The notes under the pieces: model-generated
Databases searched by the model: none
What the model was told of the DNA's origin: nothing
The model's input: only the letters and a program-made list of their open reading frames with translations
Position numbers and translations under genes: made by a program
DNA from: Marinobacter sp. NP-4(2019)
GTDB lineage: Bacteria > Pseudomonadota > Gammaproteobacteria > Pseudomonadales > Oleiphilaceae
NCBI RefSeq assembly: GCF_003994855.1
Contig: NZ_CP034142.1
Location: forward strand, 4,278,001 to 4,342,000
Length of the DNA: 64,000 nt
Direction of reading: 5' to 3'
In this document: piece by piece, positions 1-8,594 of the stretch
Layout: the number at the start of each line of letters is the position of its first letter
Numbering within the stretch: position 1 is the first letter of the stretch

Positions 1-1
1 G

Positions 2-1972
2 GACGACTTCGGCGTCTATCAGGCCCTGGAATGGATTGACCGGCAGTTCGTGATTCGCTGGCTGGAACCCCTGTCCGGCAACGAAGAGGTGATCGGCTAC
101 AATGTGGCGTTTTCCCCGGAACGCCGCACGGCTCTGGAGGCTGCGCAAGCCAACGGCACCATCGATATCTCCGGTGTGATCGACCTCAGGCAGGGGGGCA
201 AGGGCCTGGTCATCTATGTTCCGGTGCACTCCGGCGATGAAAACAACGGATTCATCGCCGGCGTCTTCCAGATGGAAACCCTGGCTCGCCAATTACTGAC
301 CCGCAGGGTCCTGGACGCCTTCCATATTCGCATTTCTGAAGATGATGCCCTTGCCTACGAACTCAACATAGACGGCGAGTTTGCCACTGATTATTCCCAC
401 ACCGTCGACGTGGACCTGCCGACGATGAACTGGTCGCTGACGGTTACCCCGTCAACCGACTGGGTCAACAACCGCAAGAGCATATGGCCCTGGGCTACGT
501 TTACCTCCATTCTGTTCATGGGGATACTGACCAGCCTGACAACGTTGCTGGTCCAGATCTTGCTCAAGCGCAATCGCGCCCTGTTGAAGACCCGTAAAGA
601 ACTGGAGTTTGAAATAGACCAGCGCAAAGCGGTGCAGCAGGATCTGCTCCGCCTGGAATCCACCGACGCCCTGACCGGACTCGCAAACCGCCGTTTCTTC
701 ATGGAAGACCTCAGCCACACCCTCAGCATTGCCGACCGGCAGATGCGCCAGGTCGCTCTGGTGATGATGGATCTCGACCGCTTCCAGATGCTCAACGACA
801 CCCTTGGCCACCAGTTCGGGGACGAATTGCTGATCAAGGTATCCGAGCGCCTGAACAGCCTGAGCAGTGAGAAGGTCCTGGTGGCCTACTCCGGTGGAGA
901 CGAGTTCATGATCTGCCAGCAACATGTAGACAGCCTGGACGACGTCATTCATCTGCTGGGCCAGATCAAGCAATGTTTCTCAGAACCTTTCGAGGTCCAG
1001 AATCAGGCCCACTGCGTCACCGCGACCATGGGCGTTGCGGTCTATCCACAGAGTGGTCTGGATACCGACACCCTACTCCGTAATGCCGATATTGCCCTAT
1101 ACCGGGCCAAGGAGCAGGGACGCAACACCTACCAGTTCTATACCGAAGGCATGCAGGAGCGGGAGGTCATGCGCCTGGAACTGGATAAGGACCTCAGTCA
1201 GGCGCTTGCCAACGACGAGTTTGTGCTCCACTTCCAGCCACAGGTCGACCTGGAAAGCACCAGAATCAACAGTGCTGAGGCCCTGATACGATGGCAACAC
1301 CCGCGCCGTGGACTGCTGCCTCCAATCGAGTTTATCCCGCTGGCCGAGGAGAGCGGCCGCATCACCGAGATCGGACGCTGGGTCGTGATGGCCGCCTGTC
1401 AGCAGCTTGCCCGGTGGCGCGGTACGCCTTTCGAGCATCTCAGGGTTGCGGTCAACCTCTCTGGACGTGAGCTGGATGATGAAAGTCTGGTGGACCATAT
1501 TCAGGAAGCCCTGGAGACCCACAAGGTGCCGCCACACCAGTTGGAGGTGGAGCTGACTGAAGAAATCTTTATCCAGAACATCGAACACAATCTCAATCAG
1601 CTGTCCCGGCTCCACCAGTTGGGCGTCCACCTTGCCATCGATGATTTCGGGGTGGGCTACTCATCACTGGGCTATCTGCGGGACTTTCCGGTCGACTTGC
1701 TGAAAATCGACCGCTCATTTATTACCGAGGTCACCGAGCGGCACGACGATGCGGTGATCACCCGGGCGGTGATCAATCTGGCACACAACCTTGGCATCCG
1801 GGTTGTGGCGGAGGGTGTCGAGACCATGGAGCAGTTGGCGTTCCTGAAGGATCACCAGTGTGACCTGGCCCAGGGGTACCTGATCAGTCGGCCGGTTCCC
1901 GCTGCCGCACTGGAAAAAGCCCTGAGCGAAGGTACTATGGTTACCGACGTTCCGGCGGATAGCCGCATCTAG
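2..1972 (+). CDS. CHASE-GGDEF-EAL cyclic-di-GMP enzyme, 5' end cut by window
   Basis: Membrane-bound protein expected to make and/or degrade cyclic di-GMP. The frame is open to the window edge, so the true start lies outside; a GTG at 50 is only an internal codon. The visible order is an extracytoplasmic CHASE-like sensor (about residues 1-155), one membrane helix (about 160-185), a short coiled linker, a GGDEF domain and an EAL domain. The GGDEF signature SGGDEF (about 295-300) is intact, as are the EAL motifs EALIRW (about 425), DDFGVGYSSL, KIDRSF and EGVE. No RxxD product-inhibition site is seen just before GGDEF. Both activities therefore look possible; which dominates cannot be told from sequence. 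A separate short gene follows 51 bp downstream. Confidence 0.93.
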   Translation, partial: DDFGVYQALEWIDRQFVIRWLEPLSGNEEVIGYNVAFSPERRTALEAAQANGTIDISGVIDLRQGGKGLVIYVPVHSGDENNGFIAGVFQMETLARQLLTRRVLDAFHIRISEDDALAYELNIDGEFATDYSHTVDVDLPTMNWSLTVTPSTDWVNNRKSIWPWATFTSILFMGILTSLTTLLVQILLKRNRALLKTRKELEFEIDQRKAVQQDLLRLESTDALTGLANRRFFMEDLSHTLSIADRQMRQVALVMMDLDRFQMLNDTLGHQFGDELLIKVSERLNSLSSEKVLVAYSGGDEFMICQQHVDSLDDVIHLLGQIKQCFSEPFEVQNQAHCVTATMGVAVYPQSGLDTDTLLRNADIALYRAKEQGRNTYQFYTEGMQEREVMRLELDKDLSQALANDEFVLHFQPQVDLESTRINSAEALIRWQHPRRGLLPPIEFIPLAEESGRITEIGRWVVMAACQQLARWRGTPFEHLRVAVNLSGRELDDESLVDHIQEALETHKVPPHQLEVELTEEIFIQNIEHNLNQLSRLHQLGVHLAIDDFGVGYSSLGYLRDFPVDLLKIDRSFITEVTERHDDAVITRAVINLAHNLGIRVVAEGVETMEQLAFLKDHQCDLAQGYLISRPVPAAALEKALSEGTMVTDVPADSRI

Positions 1973-2023
1973 CCGGCGCCGTTTAACTGTCGTTTCGGAC
2001 CATTTCCAGCAAGGTAAGATTCC

Positions 2024-2338
2024 ATGACCAGCCGCTACCTGACCCCTGAACAAGACCGGAAAATCCGCCAGTGGGAGCGCTGGAACCGGAATTATTTTAT
2101 TTTTGCCTTCGTGGCGCTGACGATTATTCTGGTGTTCAGCAGCCAGTTGGGCTTGTCCAGTGGTGAAAGCTGGGGGCCTCTCGGGGTTCTGATCGCGGTG
2201 CTGATCACGCCGATTATTGTGCTTCAGTTGCGGCTGGCCTGTCCGGCCTGTGGTCGCAAGATTGGCTGGCAGGCGAAGCTGATGGCGCCGGACCAGTGCA
2301 AGGCCTGCGGGACATTCCTTCGCGCCAAGGGCCAATAG
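2024..2338 (+). CDS. Small membrane protein with C-terminal zinc ribbon
   Basis: A 104-residue protein of unknown function. The N-terminus is charged and soluble, followed by two hydrophobic segments (about residues 24-42 and 51-69) and a cytoplasmic-looking tail with two CxxC pairs (CPACG and CKACG) about 20 residues apart, typical of a zinc ribbon. A purine-rich AAGG lies about 10 nt before the ATG. It follows the diguanylate cyclase gene in the same direction, possibly co-transcribed, but nothing in the sequence links their functions. I do not recognise a named family. Confidence 0.75.
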   Translation: MTSRYLTPEQDRKIRQWERWNRNYFIFAFVALTIILVFSSQLGLSSGESWGPLGVLIAVLITPIIVLQLRLACPACGRKIGWQAKLMAPDQCKACGTFLRAKGQ

Positions 2339-2362
2339 TACCTTTCCTTTCTTCAAAAACCT

Positions 2363-2394
2363 TTGACCTGTGAGCCGCTCATAGGTTTTAGAGT
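2363..2394 (+). promoter_or_regulatory. MerR-type promoter/operator for the copper operon
   Basis: TTGACC (2363-2368) and TTAGAG/TAGAGT (2388-2394) are separated by 19-20 bp, the over-long spacer typical of promoters activated by MerR-family proteins. The spacer contains a 10-1-10 dyad, ACCTGTGAGC-C-GCTCATAGGT (2366-2386), with one mismatch. The MerR gene is the first gene downstream, at 2588, so autoregulation of the whole operon is likely. Element A lies between this promoter and the gene. Confidence 0.8.
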
Positions 2395-2423
2395 ATCATT
2401 GGGTTGTTGGAGTTTGCCGTGTC

Positions 2424-2523
2424 AAGGCAGTAACGACTTCCGAAAACCGCTGTGAATACGTCCCTGTACGCTTGCTCTTCGCCATCCATGGCTACGAGCA
2501 TTTTCGAAAGTCGTTACTGCCTT
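2424..2523 (+). repeat. Y-junction repeat element A (forward orientation)
   Basis: Inverted repeat arms at 2424-2446 and 2501-2523 (23 bp, one mismatch) enclose a 54-nt core at 2447-2500. The core carries CGCTGTGAA, a weak first hairpin around GTCC (TAC/GTA) and the second hairpin GCCATCCATGGC. It is the most diverged core apart from B. The element sits in the presumed 5' untranslated leader of the merR-copA operon. The rest of 2339-2587 shows only the MerR-type promoter. Confidence 0.85.
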
Positions 2524-2587
2524 AACACTCCGCTTACTTCAGTCGTGGATTCCTGTACCTATTTACTGATGGCGGGGCCCAAAATAG

Positions 2588-3037
2588 ATGATGAAAGTCA
2601 AAGACATTGCAAAAGCTGCCGGCGTAAATCCAGATACCGTGCGTTTCTATACCCGGGAAAACCTGTTGAAGCCGACCCGCAATCCGGACAACAACTATCA
2701 GCAGTTTAATGCCGAGGACCTTCGGCGGCTGCGGTTTGCCCGCAAGGCCCGGCAGTTGGGCTTTTCGCTGCCGGAGATCCGGCAGATTCTGGAGCAGGCG
2801 GATGGCCATAATTCTCCGTGTCCGATGGTGCGGGATGTATTCCAGCAGCGGCTGGCGGAGGTGGAACGGGAAATTCGGGAGCTGCAGGAGCTGCGCCAGC
2901 GGATGACGTCAGCGATGGCGGCCTGGCAGGACATGCCGGACGGTACGCCGGATGGCCATACCATTTGCCGGTTGATCGAACACTGGGAAGACCCGATGCC
3001 CCCTCACCGGGCAGACAGTCAGAGTGAGGAGCACTAA
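2588..3037 (+). CDS. MerR-family metal-responsive regulator (CueR/CadR/ZntR group)
   Basis: Cytoplasmic transcription regulator that would bind the dyad at 2366-2386 and activate the operon on binding metal. The 149-residue protein has an N-terminal winged helix-turn-helix (about residues 2-70), then a long dimerisation helix (about 82-112) and a short C-terminal metal loop. Candidate ligands are Cys78 and Cys127, with His124 nearby. This spacing is more like the CadR/ZntR arrangement than the compact C-terminal Cys pair of classical CueR, so metal specificity is not settled by sequence; the adjacent CopA argues for copper or silver. An ATG three bases on is an alternative start. copA begins 3 bp after the stop, so the two are co-transcribed. 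Confidence 0.88.
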   Translation: MMKVKDIAKAAGVNPDTVRFYTRENLLKPTRNPDNNYQQFNAEDLRRLRFARKARQLGFSLPEIRQILEQADGHNSPCPMVRDVFQQRLAEVEREIRELQELRQRMTSAMAAWQDMPDGTPDGHTICRLIEHWEDPMPPHRADSQSEEH

Positions 3038-3040
3038 CGA

Positions 3041-5650
3041 ATGACCGATGCACCTGTACTACAGACCACTCTCAATATTTCCGGCGCCTCGTGCCAGGGC
3101 TGTGTGAAGAAGATCCGAACCGCTTTGGAGCCGCTCATTGGTGATTCAGAGCTGGTGGAAGTGGATCTTGAGCAGCAGACCGTCGCCCTGCCAGAGGGGG
3201 TGGATGCCACCGAGGCTGCGCGGATCGTGACGGAAACCGGCTACCCGGCAGAGCCCATCAGGGAAACGTCAGAGCCTTCCAGTTGCTGTACATCCACGGC
3301 CGGGGACGCCAGAGAAAATGAGGGCCCGACGGATTATCCGTCCCGTGATGCCCCCGAGGCAGTTGGCGAAAGCAATCGGGCAGAACCGGCCACCACAGGA
3401 AACGGGCAGATTCATCTTTCCGTGACCGGTGCCACCTGCGCCTCCTGTGTGAACACTATTGAGCAAGCCCTGATGTCGGTGGCCGGTATCAGCCATGCCC
3501 ATATGAATCTGGCAGACAACACCGCAACGGCCACGGGTGAGGCAGATCCTCAGGCTCTGGTGAAAGCCGTGGAGAGTGTCGGTTATGGCGCCAGTGTGAT
3601 TGAAGATGAGGACGAAGCGGACGACCGCAAGCAGGAAGAGGACCGGAAGCAGTACAAGACCCTGCTGGTCAAGATGGCGGTCAGTCTGGGGCTGGGCCTG
3701 GGATTGATGGTCTGGGGCATGGGCTTTGGCACCATGATGGTGACAGACGCGAATCAGGCCACCTGGCTCGGGCTGGGTGCATTGACCCTGGTCATTATGG
3801 CAGTCACCGGCGGTCACTTCTTTACCGGCGCCTGGAAAGCCTTCAAGCACCACAACGCCAACATGGACACTCTGATCGCCCTCGGCACCGGTACCGCCTG
3901 GCTCTACTCCATGGTCGTGGCCAGCGTACCCGGCGTATTGCCGGAGATGGCACGCCATGTGTACTTTGAAGCCTCGGCGATGATCATCGGCCTGATCAAC
4001 CTGGGCCAGGCACTGGAGCTGAGAGCAAAGGGCAAGACGTCGGAGGCCGTGCGTCGGCTGCTGGACCTGCGAGCGAAAACCGCCCGGGTGATCCGTGACT
4101 GTGAAGAACGGGATATGCCCGTGGAGGAGGTCCGCAAGGGCGATCGCATCCGGGTCCGACCCGGGGAGAAACTGCCCGTCGACGGTGTGATTGCCGAAGG
4201 CTCGACCCGGATTGATGAAAGCATGCTCACCGGTGAGCCAATGCCGGTGAGCAAATCCGAAGGCGATGAGGTGTCCGCCGGCACCCTGAACACCCATGGC
4301 TCGATTGTTTATGAGGCCACCCGGGTGGGCAGCGAAACCGCACTGGCGCAGATCATCAGGCTGGTGAAGAAAGCGCAGGGTTCCAAGCCCGCCATAGGCC
4401 GGCTGGCCGACAGGATTTCGTCGGTGTTCGTGCCCACGGTCATGCTTATTGCCGTAGTGGCTGCACTGGTCTGGTACAACGTCGGCCCGGAACCGGCGGT
4501 GGTCCATATGATGGTGGCAGCCACCACGGTGCTGATTATCGCCTGTCCTTGCGCCCTTGGCCTGGCCACCCCCATGTCCGTCATGGTTGGGGTTGGCAAG
4601 GCGGCGGAGTATGGCGCGCTGATTCGCCAGGGCGATGCCCTGCAAACCGCCGGCAAGCTGGACCTGGTGATTCTGGACAAGACCGGCACCATTACCGAAG
4701 GTCATCCGGCGGTCACACATGTGCATGCCGCCAATGGTGATGAACAACGCCTGTTAGCGATCGCCGCTGGCCTGGAGCAGCATTCCGAGCATCCCTTGGC
4801 AGAGGCCATCCTTGCCAGAGCGGAACAGGACAAAATTCAGCCTGAAAAGGTGAACCGCTTTGAAGCTGTCAACGGGAAGGGGGTCAAAGGCGAGCTCGAC
4901 AACCAACCGGTACGCCTGGGCAACCGCCGCTGGCTGGAAGATGAGGGGCTGTCCTGCAACGGACTTACCGATGCCGCCCGGACCATCACCGAAGAAGCCG
5001 GAACCCCGCTTTTCCTGGCTAAGGGCGATGATGTGCTGGGCGTTATCGGAGTCGCCGATGCCATCAAGCCGGATTCCAAAGCCGCGATCCAGCGCCTGCA
5101 TGACGACGGCATCCGGGTCATGATGGTCACCGGTGACGTGGACGCCACCGCCAGGGCCATTGCCGCCAAGGCCGGTATCGACGACTATCGCGCGGAGGTG
5201 CTGCCGGCAGACAAGGCCGGGGTGGTCAGTGAAATGCGTGGCAAGGGTTATACCGTTGCCATGGTCGGTGATGGTATCAACGACGCTCCGGCTCTGGCCG
5301 CGGCTGATGTCGGCTTTGCCATCGGTACCGGCACCGATGTTGCTATTGAAAGTGCCGCCATCACGCTGATGCGAGGCTCGCTGCATGGCGTGCCCGATGC
5401 CATTGAAATCTCCCGCGCCACAGTAAAAAACATCCACCAAAACCTGTTTGGCGCGTTTGTCTACAACACAATGGGTATTCCGGTGGCTGCCGGCCTGCTC
5501 TACCCTGTCTGGGGAATACTGATGAGCCCGATCTTTGCTGGCGCCGCCATGTCCCTGTCATCAGTCACGGTGGTCTCCAACGCCAACCGCCTGAGGTTGT
5601 TCCGGACCAGCCACAAAAACATCGACACCCCGCAACAGGAGCGGAACTGA
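3041..5650 (+). CDS. copA: Copper-exporting P1B-type ATPase CopA
   Basis: Inner-membrane pump that exports cytoplasmic Cu(I) using ATP. The 869-residue protein has two N-terminal heavy-metal-associated domains, with GASCQGC (about residue 15) and GATCASC (about 130), joined by a long polar linker that itself has a Cys-Cys pair. Core motifs are all present: TGEPMP, the transmembrane CPC (about 501-503, in CPCALGLATP), DKTGT phosphorylation site (about 546) and GDGINDAPAL (about 743). The last helices carry the MS...MS.SS...NA.RL pattern known from Cu(I) pumps. It follows merR by 3 bp with a GGAG ribosome site inside merR, and its stop overlaps the start of the next small gene. Confidence 0.97.
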   Translation: MTDAPVLQTTLNISGASCQGCVKKIRTALEPLIGDSELVEVDLEQQTVALPEGVDATEAARIVTETGYPAEPIRETSEPSSCCTSTAGDARENEGPTDYPSRDAPEAVGESNRAEPATTGNGQIHLSVTGATCASCVNTIEQALMSVAGISHAHMNLADNTATATGEADPQALVKAVESVGYGASVIEDEDEADDRKQEEDRKQYKTLLVKMAVSLGLGLGLMVWGMGFGTMMVTDANQATWLGLGALTLVIMAVTGGHFFTGAWKAFKHHNANMDTLIALGTGTAWLYSMVVASVPGVLPEMARHVYFEASAMIIGLINLGQALELRAKGKTSEAVRRLLDLRAKTARVIRDCEERDMPVEEVRKGDRIRVRPGEKLPVDGVIAEGSTRIDESMLTGEPMPVSKSEGDEVSAGTLNTHGSIVYEATRVGSETALAQIIRLVKKAQGSKPAIGRLADRISSVFVPTVMLIAVVAALVWYNVGPEPAVVHMMVAATTVLIIACPCALGLATPMSVMVGVGKAAEYGALIRQGDALQTAGKLDLVILDKTGTITEGHPAVTHVHAANGDEQRLLAIAAGLEQHSEHPLAEAILARAEQDKIQPEKVNRFEAVNGKGVKGELDNQPVRLGNRRWLEDEGLSCNGLTDAARTITEEAGTPLFLAKGDDVLGVIGVADAIKPDSKAAIQRLHDDGIRVMMVTGDVDATARAIAAKAGIDDYRAEVLPADKAGVVSEMRGKGYTVAMVGDGINDAPALAAADVGFAIGTGTDVAIESAAITLMRGSLHGVPDAIEISRATVKNIHQNLFGAFVYNTMGIPVAAGLLYPVWGILMSPIFAGAAMSLSSVTVVSNANRLRLFRTSHKNIDTPQQERN

Positions 5651-5769
5651 TGAGCACACTTCTGGTCAACTCCGGAGGATTATTACTGATGGCTGCCATC
5701 GTCTGGTGGTTCTGGCTGTCACCGTCATCCGCCGGCACCTCCGACGACGATCACAGCCACCATCACTGA
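5650..5769 (+). CDS. 39-residue membrane peptide with His-rich tail
   Basis: A short gene whose ATG shares one base with the copA stop codon (TGATG), a classic translational coupling arrangement, and which ends 10 bp before the DUF411 gene. The peptide has one hydrophobic helix (about residues 8-25, rich in Leu, Ala and Trp) followed by a Ser/Gly/Asp stretch and a C-terminal HSHHH. A single-pass membrane peptide with a soft-metal or copper-binding tail would suit a CopA accessory or copper handover role; this is inference from position and composition. I do not recognise a named family. Confidence 0.7.
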   Translation: MSTLLVNSGGLLLMAAIVWWFWLSPSSAGTSDDDHSHHH

Positions 5770-5779
5770 GGAAATTGAC

Positions 5780-6241
5780 ATGACCTTACGTAAAAAAGCT
5801 TTCGGCCTAACCGCCGCTTTTGGTCTTAACATCCTTGCCGGTACCCCGTTGCTGGCGGCGGAAGGCACTAATAGCATCCATGTATATAAGTCCCCTTCCT
5901 GCGGCTGCTGTAGCGACTGGGTGGATCACCTGGAAGACAACGGCTTTGACATTGAAGTTACAGAAACCAATGACCTCAACCAGATCAAAATCGACGCAGG
6001 TCTGACCCCGGCGCTGGCCAGCTGCCACACCGCTTTCATAGGTGACTACGTCATCGAAGGCCACGTCCCCGCCAACGACATCCAGCGCCTCATCGCCGAC
6101 GCGCCCAAAGCCAAGGGTCTGAGTGTTCCTGGTATGCCCGCGGGATCGCCGGGTATGGAAGTGGGTGACCGCAAGGATCATTATCAGGTTCTGCTATTCA
6201 ACGAACAGGGCCAGTCCAAGGTGTTCGCGGAGTACAATTAA
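5780..6241 (+). CDS. Periplasmic DUF411 metal-binding protein
   Basis: Secreted 153-residue protein of the DUF411 family, often found in copper and silver resistance clusters. It has a signal peptide (about residues 1-27), a thioredoxin-like start with the motif SPSCGCC (Cys41, Cys43, Cys44) and a further Cys around residue 82. The Met-rich stretch PGMPAGSPGM near 135 resembles copper-binding methionine motifs. It is the last gene of the merR-copA operon, with a GAGG ribosome site about 9 nt upstream. Function as a periplasmic copper chaperone or buffer is inferred from context. Confidence 0.88.
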   Translation: MTLRKKAFGLTAAFGLNILAGTPLLAAEGTNSIHVYKSPSCGCCSDWVDHLEDNGFDIEVTETNDLNQIKIDAGLTPALASCHTAFIGDYVIEGHVPANDIQRLIADAPKAKGLSVPGMPAGSPGMEVGDRKDHYQVLLFNEQGQSKVFAEYN

Positions 6242-6323
6242 TGACTTTTCGGGTCTGACGCATCCCGTCATAACCGGTATACTCCGCCCCTGACATTCAC
6301 TATTCGCCAGCCAGGTCCCGTTC

Positions 6324-8309
6324 ATGCTCAATGCCGACGCTCTCAGCCAGTTGCGCCAGCTGAAAACCGACATCAAGGAAAACAAGGTGGTCTTTCCCGG
6401 CACCGTCAAAGCCACCAACGGACGTTTCGGTTTCGTAGCACTGGATGAGGGCCGGGACGTATTTCTGCCACCGGAAGAAATGCAGAAAGTGCTGCCCGGT
6501 GACCGCGTCAAGGTGGCCGAACAGGAAGGCGACAAGGGCAAAATCCAGGGCGTGGTGGACGAGTTGCTGGAAAGCAGCCTGACCACCTTCGTCGGCCGCT
6601 ATCTGATCAAGGGCAAGGGGCACTTTGTGGTGCCGGAAACCCCCGGTATCAATCGCTGGATCTTCATCCCACCGAAAGAGCGGATGAACGCCGAGCAGGA
6701 CGACTTCATTTACTGCCGCATCCACAAACATCCGATCAAGGATGGCAAGGGCCAGGCCAAGATCCTCAAAGTCATTGGCAAGGCTGGAGAGCCGGGTATA
6801 GAGCGGTCCTTTACTCTGGCCACCTTCGACCTGCCGGACGTCTGGCCGGAAGCGGTAAAGAAACAGGCGGAAGCCCTGGACGAAGGCACCATTGAAGCCA
6901 GGTCCGGTGATCGCGAAGATCGCACCGCCCAGCCTTATGTCACCATCGACAGCCCGGGCACCCAGGATATGGACGACGCCCTGCTGGCGGAACCCAATGC
7001 CACCGGCTGGAAGCTGTCCATCGCCATTGCCGACCCCACCGCGGTCATTGAGCCGGGCAGTGCCGCCGAAGCCGAGGCCTTTAACCGGGCCACCGCGATC
7101 TATTTCCCCGGTGAGCCCCTGCCGATGCTGCCGGACAGCCTCAGCACCCGGCTGTGCTCGCTGATGCCGGACGTCAAGCGCCTGGCGCTGGTGTGCGACC
7201 TGCAGGTCAACAACGATGGCAGCCTGGGCGAGTACAGCTTCCATAAGGCAGTGATCCAGTCCAAGGGAAAACTCAGCTATGAGCTGGTATCCAACCTGAT
7301 CGAGGGTCGAGAAGACGACGACATCAAGGCTCTGCCCGACGCCGTCGCCAACAGCCTCGACCAGTTGCACCAGACCGCCACCGCCCTGCGCAAATGGCGC
7401 AGCGAGCACGCGCTGCTGAGCGCGGATCGCCCTGAATTCCGCCTGCGTCTGGACGAAAACAAGCGGGTGCGGCTGATCGAACCCTCGGTTCAGAACGAGG
7501 CTCATCGATTGGTCGAAGAATGCATGGTGGCCGCCAACCGCTGTGCCGCGGATTTCCTCAGCCAGCAGCCCAAGGGACTGTTTATCCAGCACCCCGGCCT
7601 GCGTGATGATCGGGCAGACAACATCCGCTCCCTCCTCGAAAACCATGCCCCGGAGCTGGCCGCTGTCGATGCAACCTCCGCCGAGGGCTTCCGCGATTTG
7701 ATGAAACGCACGGAGCAACTGGACGCCGAGGTCCCGGTCAAGGCGATCATCTCCCGCCAGCTGGCACGAGCGGAACTGACGTTCACAGCCGCCCCTCACC
7801 AGGGTATGGGTCTACCGGCTTACACCACCTTCACGTCGCCCCTGCGCAAATTCAGTGATTTCCATGTGCATCGACTGATCAAATCGATTCTGTGGCAGGA
7901 ACCCATGGGCGAATTGACCGAAGCGCAACTGGCTGAATTGCAGACTACCCAGATCCGTGCCCGTCAGGCCGCAAACAGCCTGGAAAACTGGCTCAAGAGC
8001 GATTTCGCCAAGACCCTCGGGGCCGACCCCATGACCGGTGTTATCAGCCGTACCGTGCCCGCCGGATTTTTTGTTCGCCTGGACGTCAACGGCCTGGAAG
8101 GCTTTGTCAGCTGTCGTACCCTGGAAGGCAAGTACGGCTTTGATCCGGTCACCCTGCGACTCATCCACAACAAGAACGGCCGCATCTTCCAGTTGGAACA
8201 GCCGGTCACCGTGACCTTTGCGGACGTGGACGAGGAACGCAAGCAGATCAATTTCAGGCTGGTGGACGCCGAAGAAATCGCCCGGCCAGAGGAACCGCCG
8301 AAGGGTTGA
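6324..8309 (+). CDS. rnb: Exoribonuclease II (RNase II/RNB family)
   Basis: Cytoplasmic processive 3'-to-5' exoribonuclease. The 661-residue length is close to RNase II (about 640) and shorter than RNase R (about 800). The N-terminus has cold-shock/OB-type RNA-binding segments (about residues 20-170), then the RNB catalytic domain. The Mg-binding acidic cluster GTQDMDDALL is near residue 215. An S1 domain lies at about 565-645. It is preceded by 82 bp without a gene and followed 60 bp downstream by a small acidic gene. Confidence 0.93.
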   Translation: MLNADALSQLRQLKTDIKENKVVFPGTVKATNGRFGFVALDEGRDVFLPPEEMQKVLPGDRVKVAEQEGDKGKIQGVVDELLESSLTTFVGRYLIKGKGHFVVPETPGINRWIFIPPKERMNAEQDDFIYCRIHKHPIKDGKGQAKILKVIGKAGEPGIERSFTLATFDLPDVWPEAVKKQAEALDEGTIEARSGDREDRTAQPYVTIDSPGTQDMDDALLAEPNATGWKLSIAIADPTAVIEPGSAAEAEAFNRATAIYFPGEPLPMLPDSLSTRLCSLMPDVKRLALVCDLQVNNDGSLGEYSFHKAVIQSKGKLSYELVSNLIEGREDDDIKALPDAVANSLDQLHQTATALRKWRSEHALLSADRPEFRLRLDENKRVRLIEPSVQNEAHRLVEECMVAANRCAADFLSQQPKGLFIQHPGLRDDRADNIRSLLENHAPELAAVDATSAEGFRDLMKRTEQLDAEVPVKAIISRQLARAELTFTAAPHQGMGLPAYTTFTSPLRKFSDFHVHRLIKSILWQEPMGELTEAQLAELQTTQIRARQAANSLENWLKSDFAKTLGADPMTGVISRTVPAGFFVRLDVNGLEGFVSCRTLEGKYGFDPVTLRLIHNKNGRIFQLEQPVTVTFADVDEERKQINFRLVDAEEIARPEEPPKG

Positions 8310-8369
8310 AAAACCGCAGGGACAGGTGCACCGTATTAATCAGGCAATACCTTACGAAGGAGGTGCGCC

Positions 8370-8582
8370 ATGCCCATCAGTCCTGACGAATTCCTCAAGA
8401 AATACGGTTTCGACAAGGACGAAGAGGAGCGGGATCACAGCCTGCGCCATAACGCGATGGAGCACGCAAAACACCTGAAGCGTCCCCACGCTGGCACACC
8501 CCATGATTGGGAGGAGTGGGAGCGCTACAAGCAGGAGCATCCCGACGAGGTCGAGGAAGACGACGAGGACAGCAATGGCTGA
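8370..8582 (+). CDS. Small acidic hypothetical protein
   Basis: A 70-residue, very acidic and soluble protein with many His and Lys residues in the middle and a C-terminal run of Glu and Asp. It has a strong AAGGAGG ribosome site 8 nt before the ATG, which supports real translation. No signal peptide, membrane segment or recognised domain is visible. It lies 60 bp after rnb in the same direction and convergent with yihG, whose stop is 12 bp away. Confidence 0.7.
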   Translation: MPISPDEFLKKYGFDKDEEERDHSLRHNAMEHAKHLKRPHAGTPHDWEEWERYKQEHPDEVEEDDEDSNG

Positions 8583-8594
8583 CCTCGGATGACG

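Noticed and set aside
3269..4747. Long minus-strand open frame opposite copA
   Set aside because: It is a shadow of copA, with His/Gly-rich composition and no family similarity.
6300..7799. Long minus-strand open frame opposite rnb
   Set aside because: Shadow of rnb; no recognisable domain.
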